Under the pieces are notes generated by a model. It saw only the letters and a list, made by a program, of their open reading frames with translations, made no database searches and had not been told where the DNA came from. A DNA stretch of 64,000 bases from Flavobacteriaceae bacterium S0862 (GTDB taxonomy: Bacteria; Bacteroidota; Bacteroidia; Flavobacteriales; Flavobacteriaceae): contig JALKAW010000004.1 of the NCBI GenBank assembly GCA_023015825.1, forward strand, positions 285,930-349,929, written 5' to 3'. Of the stretch, positions 45,280-54,019 are shown piece by piece (within the stretch, counting starts at the first letter, position 1; every line of letters begins with the position of its first letter). The translations under genes were made by a program, and so were the position numbers.

Positions 45280-46389
45280 TTATTCATTAAAATTCAATAA
45301 ATGCAACGTTTGTTTACGTAGAAGTTTTCCTGAATTAGTCTTAGCAAACTGGGGGATACAAAATATCTGTTTTGGAATTTCGTAGGCATTTAGATTTAGG
45401 AGTTTTTTTATATTTTCAGTAATATGTTCAATATCACAAGAACCTTCTATAACTAAAATTAGGCACTCACCTAGTGAATCATCTTTTTTTGCTGCTAAGA
45501 AAAAAGAAATATTAATTATCTCAGATAGTTTTTTTTCAATCTGTTCAGGAAATAATTTTATACCACCAGAATTAATGACGTTATCGATACGACCAAGCAG
45601 TTTAAAACTGTTCTTAGAACAGAGTTCAATAATATCGTTAGTCACTACTGGAACATCTGTTAATTGAGGCGCATTGATTACAAGACATTCTCTATCATCT
45701 TTTGATATGCTTATATTTGGGAGTGTTTCAAACGTTTCATCATCAGGTTGTTTTGTCGTGCTTCCTCCCAATGACGAAAAATTATTTAATTTCTTAACAG
45801 CAATATGCGTAATGGTTTCGGTCATGCCGTAGGTTGCATAAATATCGCAACTGGTTTCTTGAATTTTATTTTGGAGCTTGTTTGATACAGCTGCACCTCC
45901 AACAATAAGCGTTTTTATATCACGTAATTGATTTATCGAATTCTGCAGTTGTAAAGGTACCATTGCACAGAAATCATAAGGTTTATCAATATACAACAAA
46001 GGCTTTGCGCTTGGTTCTACTAAATCTAGTTCTAACCCTAAAATTAAAGCTCTTACCAACATCATTTTTCCTGCAATAAATCCTGTAGGCAAACAATGCA
46101 ATGCTGTATTTCCTGGCGCTAGACCAAAATAATCGCCAGTCGCTAGAGCCGAATGCACCATAGACTGCTTTTTTAAAGCCAATAATTTTGGGGTTCCAGT
46201 AGAGCCAGAAGTCCTTACAGATATGGCATCCTTATCATTTAACCAGTCCAATAAAAAATCGCCAATCACTTTTTGAAATGGAAGGCCTTCTTTAATAAAA
46301 TCGCAAGCAACTTCCTTTAAGGTACTTTGGTCATAATGCTCACCATTTAATTTGAATTTGTTATGAATTTTGTCGAAACTTGGAATCAT
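45280..46389 (-). CDS. menE: AMP-binding enzyme, o-succinylbenzoate-CoA ligase
   Basis: The 369-residue adenylate-forming enzyme is short for the family, as MenE of Bacteroidota often is. It has the P-loop-like VRTSGSTGTPKLLALKK, the A5-type ATYGMTETITHIA, the hinge GRIDNVINSGGIKLFPEQIE and the C-terminal catalytic lysine in TNSGKLLRK. MenE activates o-succinylbenzoate in menaquinone synthesis, the main quinone of Flavobacteriia. No other men genes lie in the window, so the assignment rests on family features. Confidence 0.78.
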   Translation of the reverse strand: MIPSFDKIHNKFKLNGEHYDQSTLKEVACDFIKEGLPFQKVIGDFLLDWLNDKDAISVRTSGSTGTPKLLALKKQSMVHSALATGDYFGLAPGNTALHCLPTGFIAGKMMLVRALILGLELDLVEPSAKPLLYIDKPYDFCAMVPLQLQNSINQLRDIKTLIVGGAAVSNKLQNKIQETSCDIYATYGMTETITHIAVKKLNNFSSLGGSTTKQPDDETFETLPNISISKDDRECLVINAPQLTDVPVVTNDIIELCSKNSFKLLGRIDNVINSGGIKLFPEQIEKKLSEIINISFFLAAKKDDSLGECLILVIEGSCDIEHITENIKKLLNLNAYEIPKQIFCIPQFAKTNSGKLLRKQTLHLLNFNE

Positions 46390-46907
46390 TAACTAAGTGC
46401 TTTTCTTGATACGAAAATATTGCATTTACAGCAATTTTAATATTATATAAAGGTTAAATATACTTAGATATACGTATTGACTTCATAATTAAAAAAGGCC
46501 ACCTCCATTTAACGTTTGCTATAAGTCATTAAAATGACGTCATATTATTGAAGTTAAACGAATCACCAAAATTTCACTTAATACTAAAAAAAAGCTGCAT
46601 CCAAATACATGAAGCAGCTTTTAAAATGGTTATTCTTAATTAATAGCAAATGTTTCTTTTTAGGGATACGAATTTCACGTATTTAATTTATGTTTCATTT
46701 TAAAAAAAGTACTAACCAATTATAGTATTGCAAATCTCGTACCAATACTTTAATTTTCCAATCGGTTAATACAAATTTAAGTGCGATTCATCGAAAAGAG
46801 TGTTATTAACTACTTTATAACCCTCTTGTATTGGTAGTTTACCATGTTGCAAATGGGTTATAGACACATATTTAGTAAATTAGCTGTTAAACTAACTAAC
46901 AACCATA
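46390..46907. other. Gene-free intergenic region with an orphan terminator hairpin
   Basis: In these 518 bases no coding frame with support was found. A hairpin with the form of an intrinsic terminator (AAAGCTGC 46591-46598 pairs with GCAGCTTT 46614-46621, A and T runs outside) has no gene in front of it on either side. An ATGACGTCAT palindrome is at 46534-46543. This may be the scar of a lost gene or a small RNA locus. Confidence 0.4.
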
Positions 46908-47402
46908 ATGAAACTATTAAAACTATTTTTAGTATTGCTGTTTTTAACTTCGTGTGAGTCAAAACAAGCTACATCTCCTCGATTTAATCATGTAATGCTT
47001 AGTGTTTCTAATTTAGAAGCGTCTGTAAAATTTTACACTTCAGGTTTTGATTTACAAGTAACCAACCAATTAAATAAAATTGAAGTTTTTAATGAAGATG
47101 GAAGTACCATTAGTCGAGATGTAAATATGGCATTCCTAAAATTTCCAGACCAAAATTTTGTTTTAGAATTATCTGAAACTCCAAATATAAATTCAGAGAA
47201 TCCATCTCCATTTTTCCAACATTTAGGGGTCGATGTTCTAGATATTGAAAAAGCTTTTAATCGTTTAAAGGATATTGGTGCAGAAGTCACAGTTCCAATT
47301 CGATTAGTAAAAGCAGAGGGTGTTGAGGCTAAACAAGCTTTTTTTAAGGGTCCAGATGGTGAACCCATCGAGCTAATGGAGATTATTTCAGGCGATTTTT
47401 AG
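46908..47402 (+). CDS. Lipoprotein with VOC (glyoxalase/dioxygenase-fold) domain
   Basis: A 164-residue protein with a lipoprotein signal peptide (MKLLKLFLVLLFLTSCES, lipobox LTSC) followed by a complete VOC domain: RFNHVMLSVSNLEASVKFY at its start, QHLGVDVLDIEKAFNRLKDIG in the middle and FKGPDGEPIELMEI at the end, with the metal-ligand-type histidine and glutamate positions present. VOC enzymes are usually cytosolic, so a membrane-anchored exported form is unusual. The next gene, an AhpD-like protein, starts 19 bases after the stop. Confidence 0.8.
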   Translation: MKLLKLFLVLLFLTSCESKQATSPRFNHVMLSVSNLEASVKFYTSGFDLQVTNQLNKIEVFNEDGSTISRDVNMAFLKFPDQNFVLELSETPNINSENPSPFFQHLGVDVLDIEKAFNRLKDIGAEVTVPIRLVKAEGVEAKQAFFKGPDGEPIELMEIISGDF

Positions 47403-47421
47403 TAATTCATAATACATCAAA

Positions 47422-48027
47422 ATGAGTTGGATACACGTCATTCCATTTGAGGAAGCCACAGGGAAATTAAAACAGATTTATAAAAAAATAAAAGGACCTA
47501 ACAACCAAATAGATAATGTGTTGAGCATTCATAGTTTGCGACCTCATACACTTGTAGGACACATGTCTTTATACAAGAACACCTTGCACCACAGTAATAA
47601 CAGCTTTCCAAACTGGATATTGGAACTTTTAGGTACTTACACTAGCTTTATCAATAAGTGTGACTATTGCTATGAACATCATTTTACAGGTATGAAATGC
47701 TTTTTAAACGATGATAAAAAAGCTGATGCGTTAAGACACCATATAGAACATGACACCTTAGCTAATTACCTAAAAGAAAAAGAATATGCACTTATAGATT
47801 ATGCACACAAACTAACGTTAGAAGCAAATACGCTTTCTAAAGCAACTATTAGTTATTTAAAAAGCTTAGGCTATAATGATGGTGAGATATTAGAAGTCAA
47901 TCAAGTAGTAGCTTATTTTAATTATGCTAATCGCACGGTTATGGGTTTAGGCGTGAATACCGATGGTGAAATATTAGGTTTATCTCCTAAGAATAAAGAT
48001 GATGAAAGTGCTTGGGATCATCAATAA
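47422..48027 (+). CDS. AhpD-like carboxymuconolactone decarboxylase family protein
   Basis: The 201-residue, all-helical protein carries the AhpD-type CxxCxxxH motif in NKCDYCYEHHFTGM (C80, C83, H87). This motif gives peroxidase-type thiol chemistry; such proteins are annotated peroxidase-related enzymes or carboxymuconolactone decarboxylases. It is co-transcribed with the VOC lipoprotein. Its stop abuts the stop of the convergent acyltransferase gene with no base between. Confidence 0.83.
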   Translation: MSWIHVIPFEEATGKLKQIYKKIKGPNNQIDNVLSIHSLRPHTLVGHMSLYKNTLHHSNNSFPNWILELLGTYTSFINKCDYCYEHHFTGMKCFLNDDKKADALRHHIEHDTLANYLKEKEYALIDYAHKLTLEANTLSKATISYLKSLGYNDGEILEVNQVVAYFNYANRTVMGLGVNTDGEILGLSPKNKDDESAWDHQ

Positions 48028-48570
48028 TTAAGAATACTGAGGAACTTTTCCTTTAACGCCTTCAAAGAATTTGTGCATAAATTTAAAGTCGGCGTCTTTA
48101 TCATCCGTAGGATAAAAGGGCTCTGAAAATTTGTTCTCTTTATTTTCAAAATCTAAGGTAAACATCACTATTGGGACCTGGGCAGCTTTCGCTATATAGT
48201 AAAAACCAGTACGCCACTCCTCTACTTTTTTTCGTGTGCCTTCTGGTGCCATGGTCATTCTAAAAACCTCCTTTTCTTCAAATAATCTAGCAATGGCTTC
48301 AACCTGGTTTTCGTTGCTCTTTCTTTCAACTGGCGCACCTCCCAACCATCTAAAAAACCAACCAAAAGGAAACTTGAACAGTCCTTTTTTACCAACGTAA
48401 TTTGTTTCTATACCAATAACCGAACGCAATAAAACACCAATATAAAAATCATGCCAACTGGTATGAGGCACAGCAATAATTACCGCTTTTTTAACGCTTT
48501 CAAAATCGTTAAATCCAGTAACCTTCCAACCTAAAATTTTATGATATATAAATTTTGCTAACCAACGCAT
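48028..48570 (-). CDS. 1-acylglycerol-3-phosphate acyltransferase-like protein
   Basis: A 180-residue PlsC-fold protein with the HxxxxD motif in VPHTSWHDFYIG and the substrate motif APEGTRKK. It lacks a long transmembrane N-terminus. In this operon with Kdo genes it may acylate a lysophospholipid or a lipid A precursor rather than act as housekeeping PlsC (inference). It starts 1 base after the preceding dehydrogenase gene, so the four-gene unit is tightly packed. Confidence 0.82.
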   Translation of the reverse strand: MRWLAKFIYHKILGWKVTGFNDFESVKKAVIIAVPHTSWHDFYIGVLLRSVIGIETNYVGKKGLFKFPFGWFFRWLGGAPVERKSNENQVEAIARLFEEKEVFRMTMAPEGTRKKVEEWRTGFYYIAKAAQVPIVMFTLDFENKENKFSEPFYPTDDKDADFKFMHKFFEGVKGKVPQYS

Positions 48571-48571
48571 A

Positions 48572-49654
48572 CTACATTTTTTGGTATAATACTTTTAATT
48601 TGTCCCTGGTAATGGATTTCTTCCAGTCTTTGCCTATCGCGTTTTCCCAAAGTGGTGCTAAACTAAGTGCTACATCTATCATCGTATCAAAATGATAATC
48701 ATCTAAATGTGCGCAAATCCCTTTAGGGAGTTCTATGTCGTGAATAGTCATCATTTTTTTGAATAATGTAACACCATCAGGATAAAATTCTTCTAGGTGA
48801 TTAAAAACTATACAGTTGCCTATGCCATGTTTTGTACCCAGTAAATAAGACAAACCATAACTCATGGCGTGAGCGACACCAACTTGAGAATAAGCAATAC
48901 TCATACCTCCATGCCATGAAGCCATCATTAATTTATCTTGAGATGTTTCGACTGATAATTTATCTTCTACAAATACTTCTAAGCAAAGGTCATAGGCTTT
49001 TTCGCCATAGCTTTGGCTAAAAGCGTTCAAATAAGTACCGCTAAGAGATTCAATACAATGTATATAGCAATCCATTCCTGTATAAAACCATTGGTCTTTT
49101 GGTACATCCTTGGTTAATTCAGGGTCTAAAACAACTTGATCAAAAGGCGTGTGATCGCTATTGATACCTAATTTTTTTTTAGGACCAGTTAATACAGTTG
49201 TTCGAGAAACTTCGGCGCCTGTTCCAGAAATTGTTGGAATACCAACATGGTAAATAGCTGGATTTTTTACTAAATCCCAACCTTGATAATCGCTAGCGCT
49301 TCCTTTATTAGTCAACATTATGGAAACTGCTTTTGCTAAATCGAGAATAGTGCCACCACCAATACCAATAATACCAGAAGGTAATTCTTTATTGGTTAGA
49401 ATTAACTGTTCAACCAATTCGTCAACCTGAGAAGTTTTAGGTTCTTCATTTGCTGAGGTATATATAATCTTATCTTGATAAGACAACGGAATTCTTGACG
49501 TTAACCAGTAATTACCCTTAAAGACATCGTCTACCAAAAAAATAAAGGGAGCATGACTACTTAAACGCTTTGGGGTGATAATATCGTTTAATTGATTAAA
49601 ACTACCACGACCAAAAACAACTCTTGGCACCATTGGGAAATTTTTATAACTCAT
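48572..49654 (-). CDS. Iron-containing alcohol dehydrogenase family, candidate Kdo 8-oxidase (KdnB-like)
   Basis: The 360-residue group III dehydrogenase has the NAD loop IIGIGGGTILDLAKAV (G99-G101) and metal ligands D195, H199, H262 and H276 (TGMDCYIHCIES and GTKHGIGNCI). In Shewanella, KdnB oxidises Kdo at C8 before amination to Kdo8N by KdnA. Here it lies between kdsB/HAD and an acyltransferase, so a similar Kdo modification is likely, but the KdnA-type aminotransferase is not in the window. Assignment to KdnB is from context and family, not proven. Confidence 0.65.
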   Translation of the reverse strand: MSYKNFPMVPRVVFGRGSFNQLNDIITPKRLSSHAPFIFLVDDVFKGNYWLTSRIPLSYQDKIIYTSANEEPKTSQVDELVEQLILTNKELPSGIIGIGGGTILDLAKAVSIMLTNKGSASDYQGWDLVKNPAIYHVGIPTISGTGAEVSRTTVLTGPKKKLGINSDHTPFDQVVLDPELTKDVPKDQWFYTGMDCYIHCIESLSGTYLNAFSQSYGEKAYDLCLEVFVEDKLSVETSQDKLMMASWHGGMSIAYSQVGVAHAMSYGLSYLLGTKHGIGNCIVFNHLEEFYPDGVTLFKKMMTIHDIELPKGICAHLDDYHFDTMIDVALSLAPLWENAIGKDWKKSITRDKLKVLYQKM

Positions 49655-49668
49655 TTATTCTTTTTTCT

Positions 49669-50373
49669 CTAATTTAAAAATTTTAAAATATCTCGTAAAC
49701 TACTCACTGTTTTATAGGCTTTTCCGTTGGTTTCTTCTTCAGTTACTTGTTCATGTGCCCATGTGGTATGAAATGGTACATGAATAGCATGTGCCTTAAT
49801 ATTAACCAATGGTAAAATATCAGATTTTAATGAATTTCCAATCATTAAAAACTCTGAAGGATTAATATCTAAATGATTTAATAATTTAGAATAGTTTGCT
49901 TCCTTTTTGTCGCTTAATACTTCTATATGATGGAAATAATCCGTCAATCCTGATTTTTCCAGTTTTCGTTCTTGGTCTAGTAAATCACCTTTAGTCGCTA
50001 AAATTAATCGATATTTTTTTGAAAGTGTTTTTAGGACGTCTTCTACACCATCCAACAATTCAACTGGTTGATTAAGCATTGTTTTTCCTATATTCAAAAT
50101 ACTAGACAAAGTTTTATTTGATACAGAACCATTAGATATTTCGATAGCAGATTCTACCATAGACAACACAAATGCTTTTACACCATACCCATACAAGCCT
50201 AAGTTGTCCATTTCTTTTTTAAAGAGTTCCTGATCAATCTTATTTGCTGTTTCGTATGCACCTAACAAACGAGCAAAATCTAGTTCAGCTTCTCTAAAGA
50301 ATGTTTCATTTACCCAAAGGGTATCATCGGCATCAAAGCCAATAACTTTTATGTGTTTATAGTCTACTTCCAC
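49669..50373 (-). CDS. HAD-superfamily hydrolase of the Kdo-related operon
   Basis: The 234-residue protein has all HAD motifs: nucleophile region [14 protein letters not shown], motif [10 protein letters not shown], and later lysine and [14 protein letters not shown]. Length and cap architecture are those of general small-molecule phosphatases, not the Kdo-8-phosphate phosphatase KdsC family, which is shorter. The start is a GTG (50373) that overlaps the end of kdsB by 10 bases; no ATG is closer, which indicates translational coupling. Confidence 0.8.
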   Translation of the reverse strand: MEVDYKHIKVIGFDADDTLWVNETFFREAELDFARLLGAYETANKIDQELFKKEMDNLGLYGYGVKAFVLSMVESAIEISNGSVSNKTLSSILNIGKTMLNQPVELLDGVEDVLKTLSKKYRLILATKGDLLDQERKLEKSGLTDYFHHIEVLSDKKEANYSKLLNHLDINPSEFLMIGNSLKSDILPLVNIKAHAIHVPFHTTWAHEQVTEEETNGKAYKTVSSLRDILKFLN

Positions 50374-51092
50374 AGTTTTTTTGCTCTTGCTAAATCTTCA
50401 GGTGTATCAATTTCTACACCTTCTATATTCGTCTCTACCATTTTAATTTTTTTACCATATTCAAGGTATCTAATACATTCAATCTTCTCGGTAGCCTCAA
50501 TAAATTGCATTGGTAAATTACTAAAATCTATGAGTGCTTGCTTTCTAAAAGCATAAATACCTTTATGCTTAAAATACCTTGCGCCTGCTTGTTTGTCTCT
50601 AGGATAAGGAATTGGGCTTCTGGAAAAATACAATGCAAAATTTCGTTGGTCTACAATTACTTTTACAGTATTTGGGTTTGAAATTTCGTCCCAATCTTTA
50701 ATTTCTACCATAAGAGACGCTAAATCTATTTCTTCATTTGGGTCGTCATGAAATACGTTCAATACTTTTTCTAAACTATAGCGCTCAGTAAAAGGTTCGT
50801 CGCCTTGAACATTCACAACAATATCACAATCTACACCCTGAACAGCCTCAGCAATACGGTCACTTCCAGATTCATGTTCTTTATTGCTCATAATAGCTTT
50901 CCCACCATTTGACGTGATTTCATTGAAAATAACATCGCTATCTGTTACCACATACACATCATCAAATAACTTTGTAGCAACAGTCGCTTCGTAAGTACGA
51001 AGTATTACTGTTTTGCCTTCAAGGTCTTGCATTAATTTTCCAGGAAATCGAGACGCACTATAGCGTGCAGGAATCATCGAAATTATTTTCAT
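50364..51092 (-). CDS. kdsB: 3-deoxy-manno-octulosonate cytidylyltransferase (CMP-Kdo synthetase)
   Basis: The 242-residue protein starts [20 protein letters not shown], the KdsB nucleotide-binding opening, and has [11 protein letters not shown] (metal-binding aspartate), [12 protein letters not shown] and [13 protein letters not shown]. It activates Kdo to CMP-Kdo for lipid A core assembly. First gene of a four-gene leftward operon (kdsB, HAD, dehydrogenase, acyltransferase). A -7 element lies 21 bases upstream. Confidence 0.95.
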   Translation of the reverse strand: MKIISMIPARYSASRFPGKLMQDLEGKTVILRTYEATVATKLFDDVYVVTDSDVIFNEITSNGGKAIMSNKEHESGSDRIAEAVQGVDCDIVVNVQGDEPFTERYSLEKVLNVFHDDPNEEIDLASLMVEIKDWDEISNPNTVKVIVDQRNFALYFSRSPIPYPRDKQAGARYFKHKGIYAFRKQALIDFSNLPMQFIEATEKIECIRYLEYGKKIKMVETNIEGVEIDTPEDLARAKKLWK

Positions 51093-51113
51093 TTGGTTGT
51101 GCTTTCTCTAATT

Positions 51114-51121
51114 CAAAAATA
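51114..51121 (-). promoter_or_regulatory. -7 promoter element for the kdsB operon
   Basis: CAAAAATA on the plus strand is TATTTTTG on the minus strand, a full TAnnTTTG match 21 bases before the ATG at 51092. Confidence 0.5.
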
Positions 51122-51136
51122 CAGTTTTTAAAAGAT

Positions 51137-51703
51137 TTAAGTGCTTGTTCTTTTAATCTTTTTATAAATTTTAAAAATGATAAATCCAATTATTAAAACT
51201 AGGATAAAGCCAACGATAGGCAAAAAAATTGACACAGTAGAGGTTACTACTGCTGTTCCTGTTTCTAAAGTTGAAATTACTGGATTCCCTATTCCTGCAG
51301 TTGTTGCAATTGATGCTAATCTTGTAGCTCCAGAGGCTCCAGAAATTGCGGCTGCTGTACCTCCACCTGCTATAATAGCCAAAGCCCACGTGATTTCAGG
51401 ACTTAAATTAGCAACTGTAGAAACCATAACTGCTGTACCTGCAATAGCTGCCAAGGGCACAGCAATAGTGTCTAATAAATTATCGATATAAGGAATGTAG
51501 TAAGCGAAAACCTCTACTAATGTAGCTACTCCTAAAATGATTAAAGCAGTCATACTGCCAATCCATTGCCAACTTTCGTTGAGTTCCCAAACATTAAAAT
51601 ATGATGCTAGACTTAAGGCAAATAGTGGTAAGAAAATTCGAAAACCTACTGATGCTGCAAGTCCAATGCCCAAAAATATGCTAATAATAGTTTCTGTTGT
51701 CAT
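51137..51703 (-). CDS. DUF4126 family membrane protein
   Basis: The 188-residue polytopic protein has several membrane helices rich in small residues (GLAASVGFRIFLPLFALSLA, AIIAGGGTAAAISGASGATR) and a basic end (FKIYKKIKRTST). It matches DUF4126, a family of unknown function found widely in bacteria. The gene lies between the helicase and kdsB on the same strand, 44 bases before kdsB and 29 bases after the helicase stop. Confidence 0.8.
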   Translation of the reverse strand: MTTETIISIFLGIGLAASVGFRIFLPLFALSLASYFNVWELNESWQWIGSMTALIILGVATLVEVFAYYIPYIDNLLDTIAVPLAAIAGTAVMVSTVANLSPEITWALAIIAGGGTAAAISGASGATRLASIATTAGIGNPVISTLETGTAVVTSTVSIFLPIVGFILVLIIGFIIFKIYKKIKRTST

Positions 51704-51732
51704 GCTTAAATTTACTAAATAGATTTCAAAAA

Positions 51733-53157
51733 CTATGCCTCAAAATAGTCATCTTTAAAGCCAATTAAATATAGTTTTTCTTTTGCTCTTGTAACTGCCG
51801 TGTAAAGCCATCTTAAATAATCCCTATTAATACCTTCTGGTAAATACGGTTGTTCAACAAATACCGTGTTCCATTGACCTCCTTGAGATTTATGACAAGT
51901 AATGGCATACGAAAACTTAACCTGTAAAGCATTCAAAAATTTATTGTTTTTAACTTTTATGAACTTCTTGTAAGATGATGTTTCATCCTCATAATCTTTT
52001 AACACTTCTTGATAAAAGCTATTAGCTTCTTCATAAGGCAATGATGGCGTCTCCAAGTTAATGGTATCTAGCATTAATACTGTTTCGAAAGGACGCATCT
52101 TTGGATAATCGACCATTCGTACTTTAACTTCTGCAAAGCGAAAACCATATAATTCTTTTATGCTAAAAACTTCGAGCACTTCAATAATATCACCATTAGC
52201 AATAAAACCTGCCTCACTAGTTGGCTTAAGCCAGAAATAATTGTTTTTAACAATCATTAAATAATCACCAGCTGCCAATTCATGTTCATTAAATAAAATA
52301 CGTGAGCGAATTTGTTGATTATACATATTGGCGCGTTTGTTAGAGCGAACAATAATAGCTGTTTCTTCATTACCAAGAGTACTGTAAGCATCATTAATAG
52401 CATCCATGATTTCGTAGCCATCTACGAGTCGTACAATATCTTTAAAGCCTTTTAAATTAAACTGGAATGCATCAAAATAAGATGCAGCTATAGTTTCTCG
52501 CAATAAAGTTGCGTTAAATAGAATTCCAGAATCTTGTTCTTGACGTACAACTTCATCCAACTCCATTATAGCGACTTCTTTATTATAACTCAAGCTCAAT
52601 GTATTTTCGTTTAAAGCTGGGCTTAAATCGAGTTTAACTGGCGGTAATTGTGCAGTATCGCCAATTAATAATAATTTACATTGGTGTCCAGAATACACAT
52701 ATTGCATTAAATCGTCTAATAAAGATCCACTTCCAAACAAACTACTTTGACCTGGAATATCTGATATCATAGACGCCTCATCTACTATAAAAATAGTTTT
52801 TTTATGCTTGTTTGGTGCTAATACAAACGACATTTTACCACTGTTTGAATATCTTGCTGTATAGATTTTTTTATGAATAGTAAACGCTTCTTTTTTTGAG
52901 TAATTAGAAATCACTTTTGCTGCCCTTCCTGTTGGTGCCATTAAGACTGCGCTTTTTTTTGCTTTCCACAAATTTTTAACAATGGTTCCAATAATTGTTG
53001 TTTTACCTGTTCCTGCAAAACCTTTTAAAACATATAATGTATTAGGTGAAGTATCAATAATATAATCTGCAAGTTGCTGTAAAACAATGTTTTGTTTAAG
53101 CGTTGGCTCAAAGGGAAAATCATTTATTATGAGTTTATAAAATTCTGTGGAATTCAT
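51733..53157 (-). CDS. RecD-like/Dda-type DNA helicase
   Basis: A 474-residue superfamily 1B helicase: Walker A in LKGFAGTGKTTIIGT (about 45-60), Walker B in IFIVDEASMISD, motif III-like LLLIGDTAQLPPV, and the C-terminal UvrD_C_2 block YAITCHKSQGGQWNTVFVEQ plus WLYTAVTRAKEKLYLIG. It is shorter than RecD2 and lacks the N-terminal extension, so it is closer to the stand-alone Dda-like helicases of Bacteroidota. A role in replication or repair is likely. Divergent from the next gene, with its own -7 element. Confidence 0.85.
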   Translation of the reverse strand: MNSTEFYKLIINDFPFEPTLKQNIVLQQLADYIIDTSPNTLYVLKGFAGTGKTTIIGTIVKNLWKAKKSAVLMAPTGRAAKVISNYSKKEAFTIHKKIYTARYSNSGKMSFVLAPNKHKKTIFIVDEASMISDIPGQSSLFGSGSLLDDLMQYVYSGHQCKLLLIGDTAQLPPVKLDLSPALNENTLSLSYNKEVAIMELDEVVRQEQDSGILFNATLLRETIAASYFDAFQFNLKGFKDIVRLVDGYEIMDAINDAYSTLGNEETAIIVRSNKRANMYNQQIRSRILFNEHELAAGDYLMIVKNNYFWLKPTSEAGFIANGDIIEVLEVFSIKELYGFRFAEVKVRMVDYPKMRPFETVLMLDTINLETPSLPYEEANSFYQEVLKDYEDETSSYKKFIKVKNNKFLNALQVKFSYAITCHKSQGGQWNTVFVEQPYLPEGINRDYLRWLYTAVTRAKEKLYLIGFKDDYFEA

Positions 53158-53185
53158 TAAGTTTTAATACTATTATTGAATTTAT

Positions 53186-53247
53186 CAAAGATATAAATGA
53201 TTTTTACTAACAATAACTTTCGTGAATAAAAAAAAATTGTAGATTTG
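53186..53247. promoter_or_regulatory. Divergent promoter pair (helicase / membrane protein gene)
   Basis: The minus-strand element is TATCTTTG (plus CAAAGATA, 53186-53193), 28 bases before the helicase ATG. The plus-strand element is TAGATTTG (53240-53247), 34 bases before the ATG at 53282. Both match TAnnTTTG. Confidence 0.55.
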
Positions 53248-53281
53248 CGTTAGTCCATTAATTAATTTTAATAAAATCATT

Positions 53282-54019
53282 ATGTTGAATATTATTGTTG
53301 CAGCTTTAGTTGTAATCGCTCTCACAATTGGAATCGTTTGGGTAATAGATAAATATGTTCCAAAAAAGGTTAAGCCATTAATAATGATTGTGCTTTGGGT
53401 ACTCATTGGTTACTTAGGATATTCCACCTTCATGTCTGTTTATGGAGAAATTCAATTTAACAAACTAAAAGATAAGCGTTACGCTCAAGTCATTAAGAGT
53501 TTAATAGATATTAGAGATGCCGAATTGGCTCATAGAACTGTTACTGGAAGGTTTGAAGGTGATTTTAATAACTTAGTTAAGTTTATAGATACTGCTGAAT
53601 TTACAATTACAGAGCGTCGAGACACTTCAGTTATCGATGTTGAAAAAACTAGACTTTTTCAAGTTGATACATACAAAGACGAAATAATTGTTGATACTCT
53701 TGGTTACGTATCTGTAAAAGATTCTTTATTTGGTGCAGATCCAAGATATAAAACAATGATGAACATTCCATCTGCAGAGCCAGGATCTAAGTTTGAGTTA
53801 AAAGCTGGTTTCTTAGAAGAGAATGGATTTAGAATTCCTGTTTTTGAAGCAAAAGCAATGAAATCGGTAATATTATTCGATCAAGATAAAAACTTTGTTG
53901 CAAAAGAAAACCAAGTGGTTTCGGTTGATGGTGTAAATGGTGACGCAATAAAAGTTGGATCAATGGAAGAAGTTAAAACAACTGGTAACTGGCCTAAAAA
54001 CTTTTCAAACGAACAGTAA
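53282..54019 (+). CDS. Two-helix membrane protein of unknown function
   Basis: The 245-residue protein has two membrane helices (about 2-24 and 33-52) and a soluble C-terminal part with KDKRYAQVIKSLIDIRDAEL, TGRFEGDFNNLVKFIDT and a beta-rich end. The pattern is conserved in Flavobacteriaceae in my memory, without a named function; the pilin-like AxLAHRTVTGRF segment is only suggestive. It is followed by an overlapping DUF3822 gene and rsmD, so it belongs to that transcript. Confidence 0.62.
   Translation: MLNIIVAALVVIALTIGIVWVIDKYVPKKVKPLIMIVLWVLIGYLGYSTFMSVYGEIQFNKLKDKRYAQVIKSLIDIRDAELAHRTVTGRFEGDFNNLVKFIDTAEFTITERRDTSVIDVEKTRLFQVDTYKDEIIVDTLGYVSVKDSLFGADPRYKTMMNIPSAEPGSKFELKAGFLEENGFRIPVFEAKAMKSVILFDQDKNFVAKENQVVSVDGVNGDAIKVGSMEEVKTTGNWPKNFSNEQ

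Noticed and set aside
46534..46543. ATGACGTCAT palindrome as an operator
   Set aside because: It is only 10 bases, not near a recognisable promoter, and palindromes of this size are expected by chance in such a region.
51177..51491. Plus-strand open frame opposite the DUF4126 gene
   Set aside because: Its alanine/valine/isoleucine-rich sequence mirrors the membrane helices of DUF4126, which has family support and a normal start.
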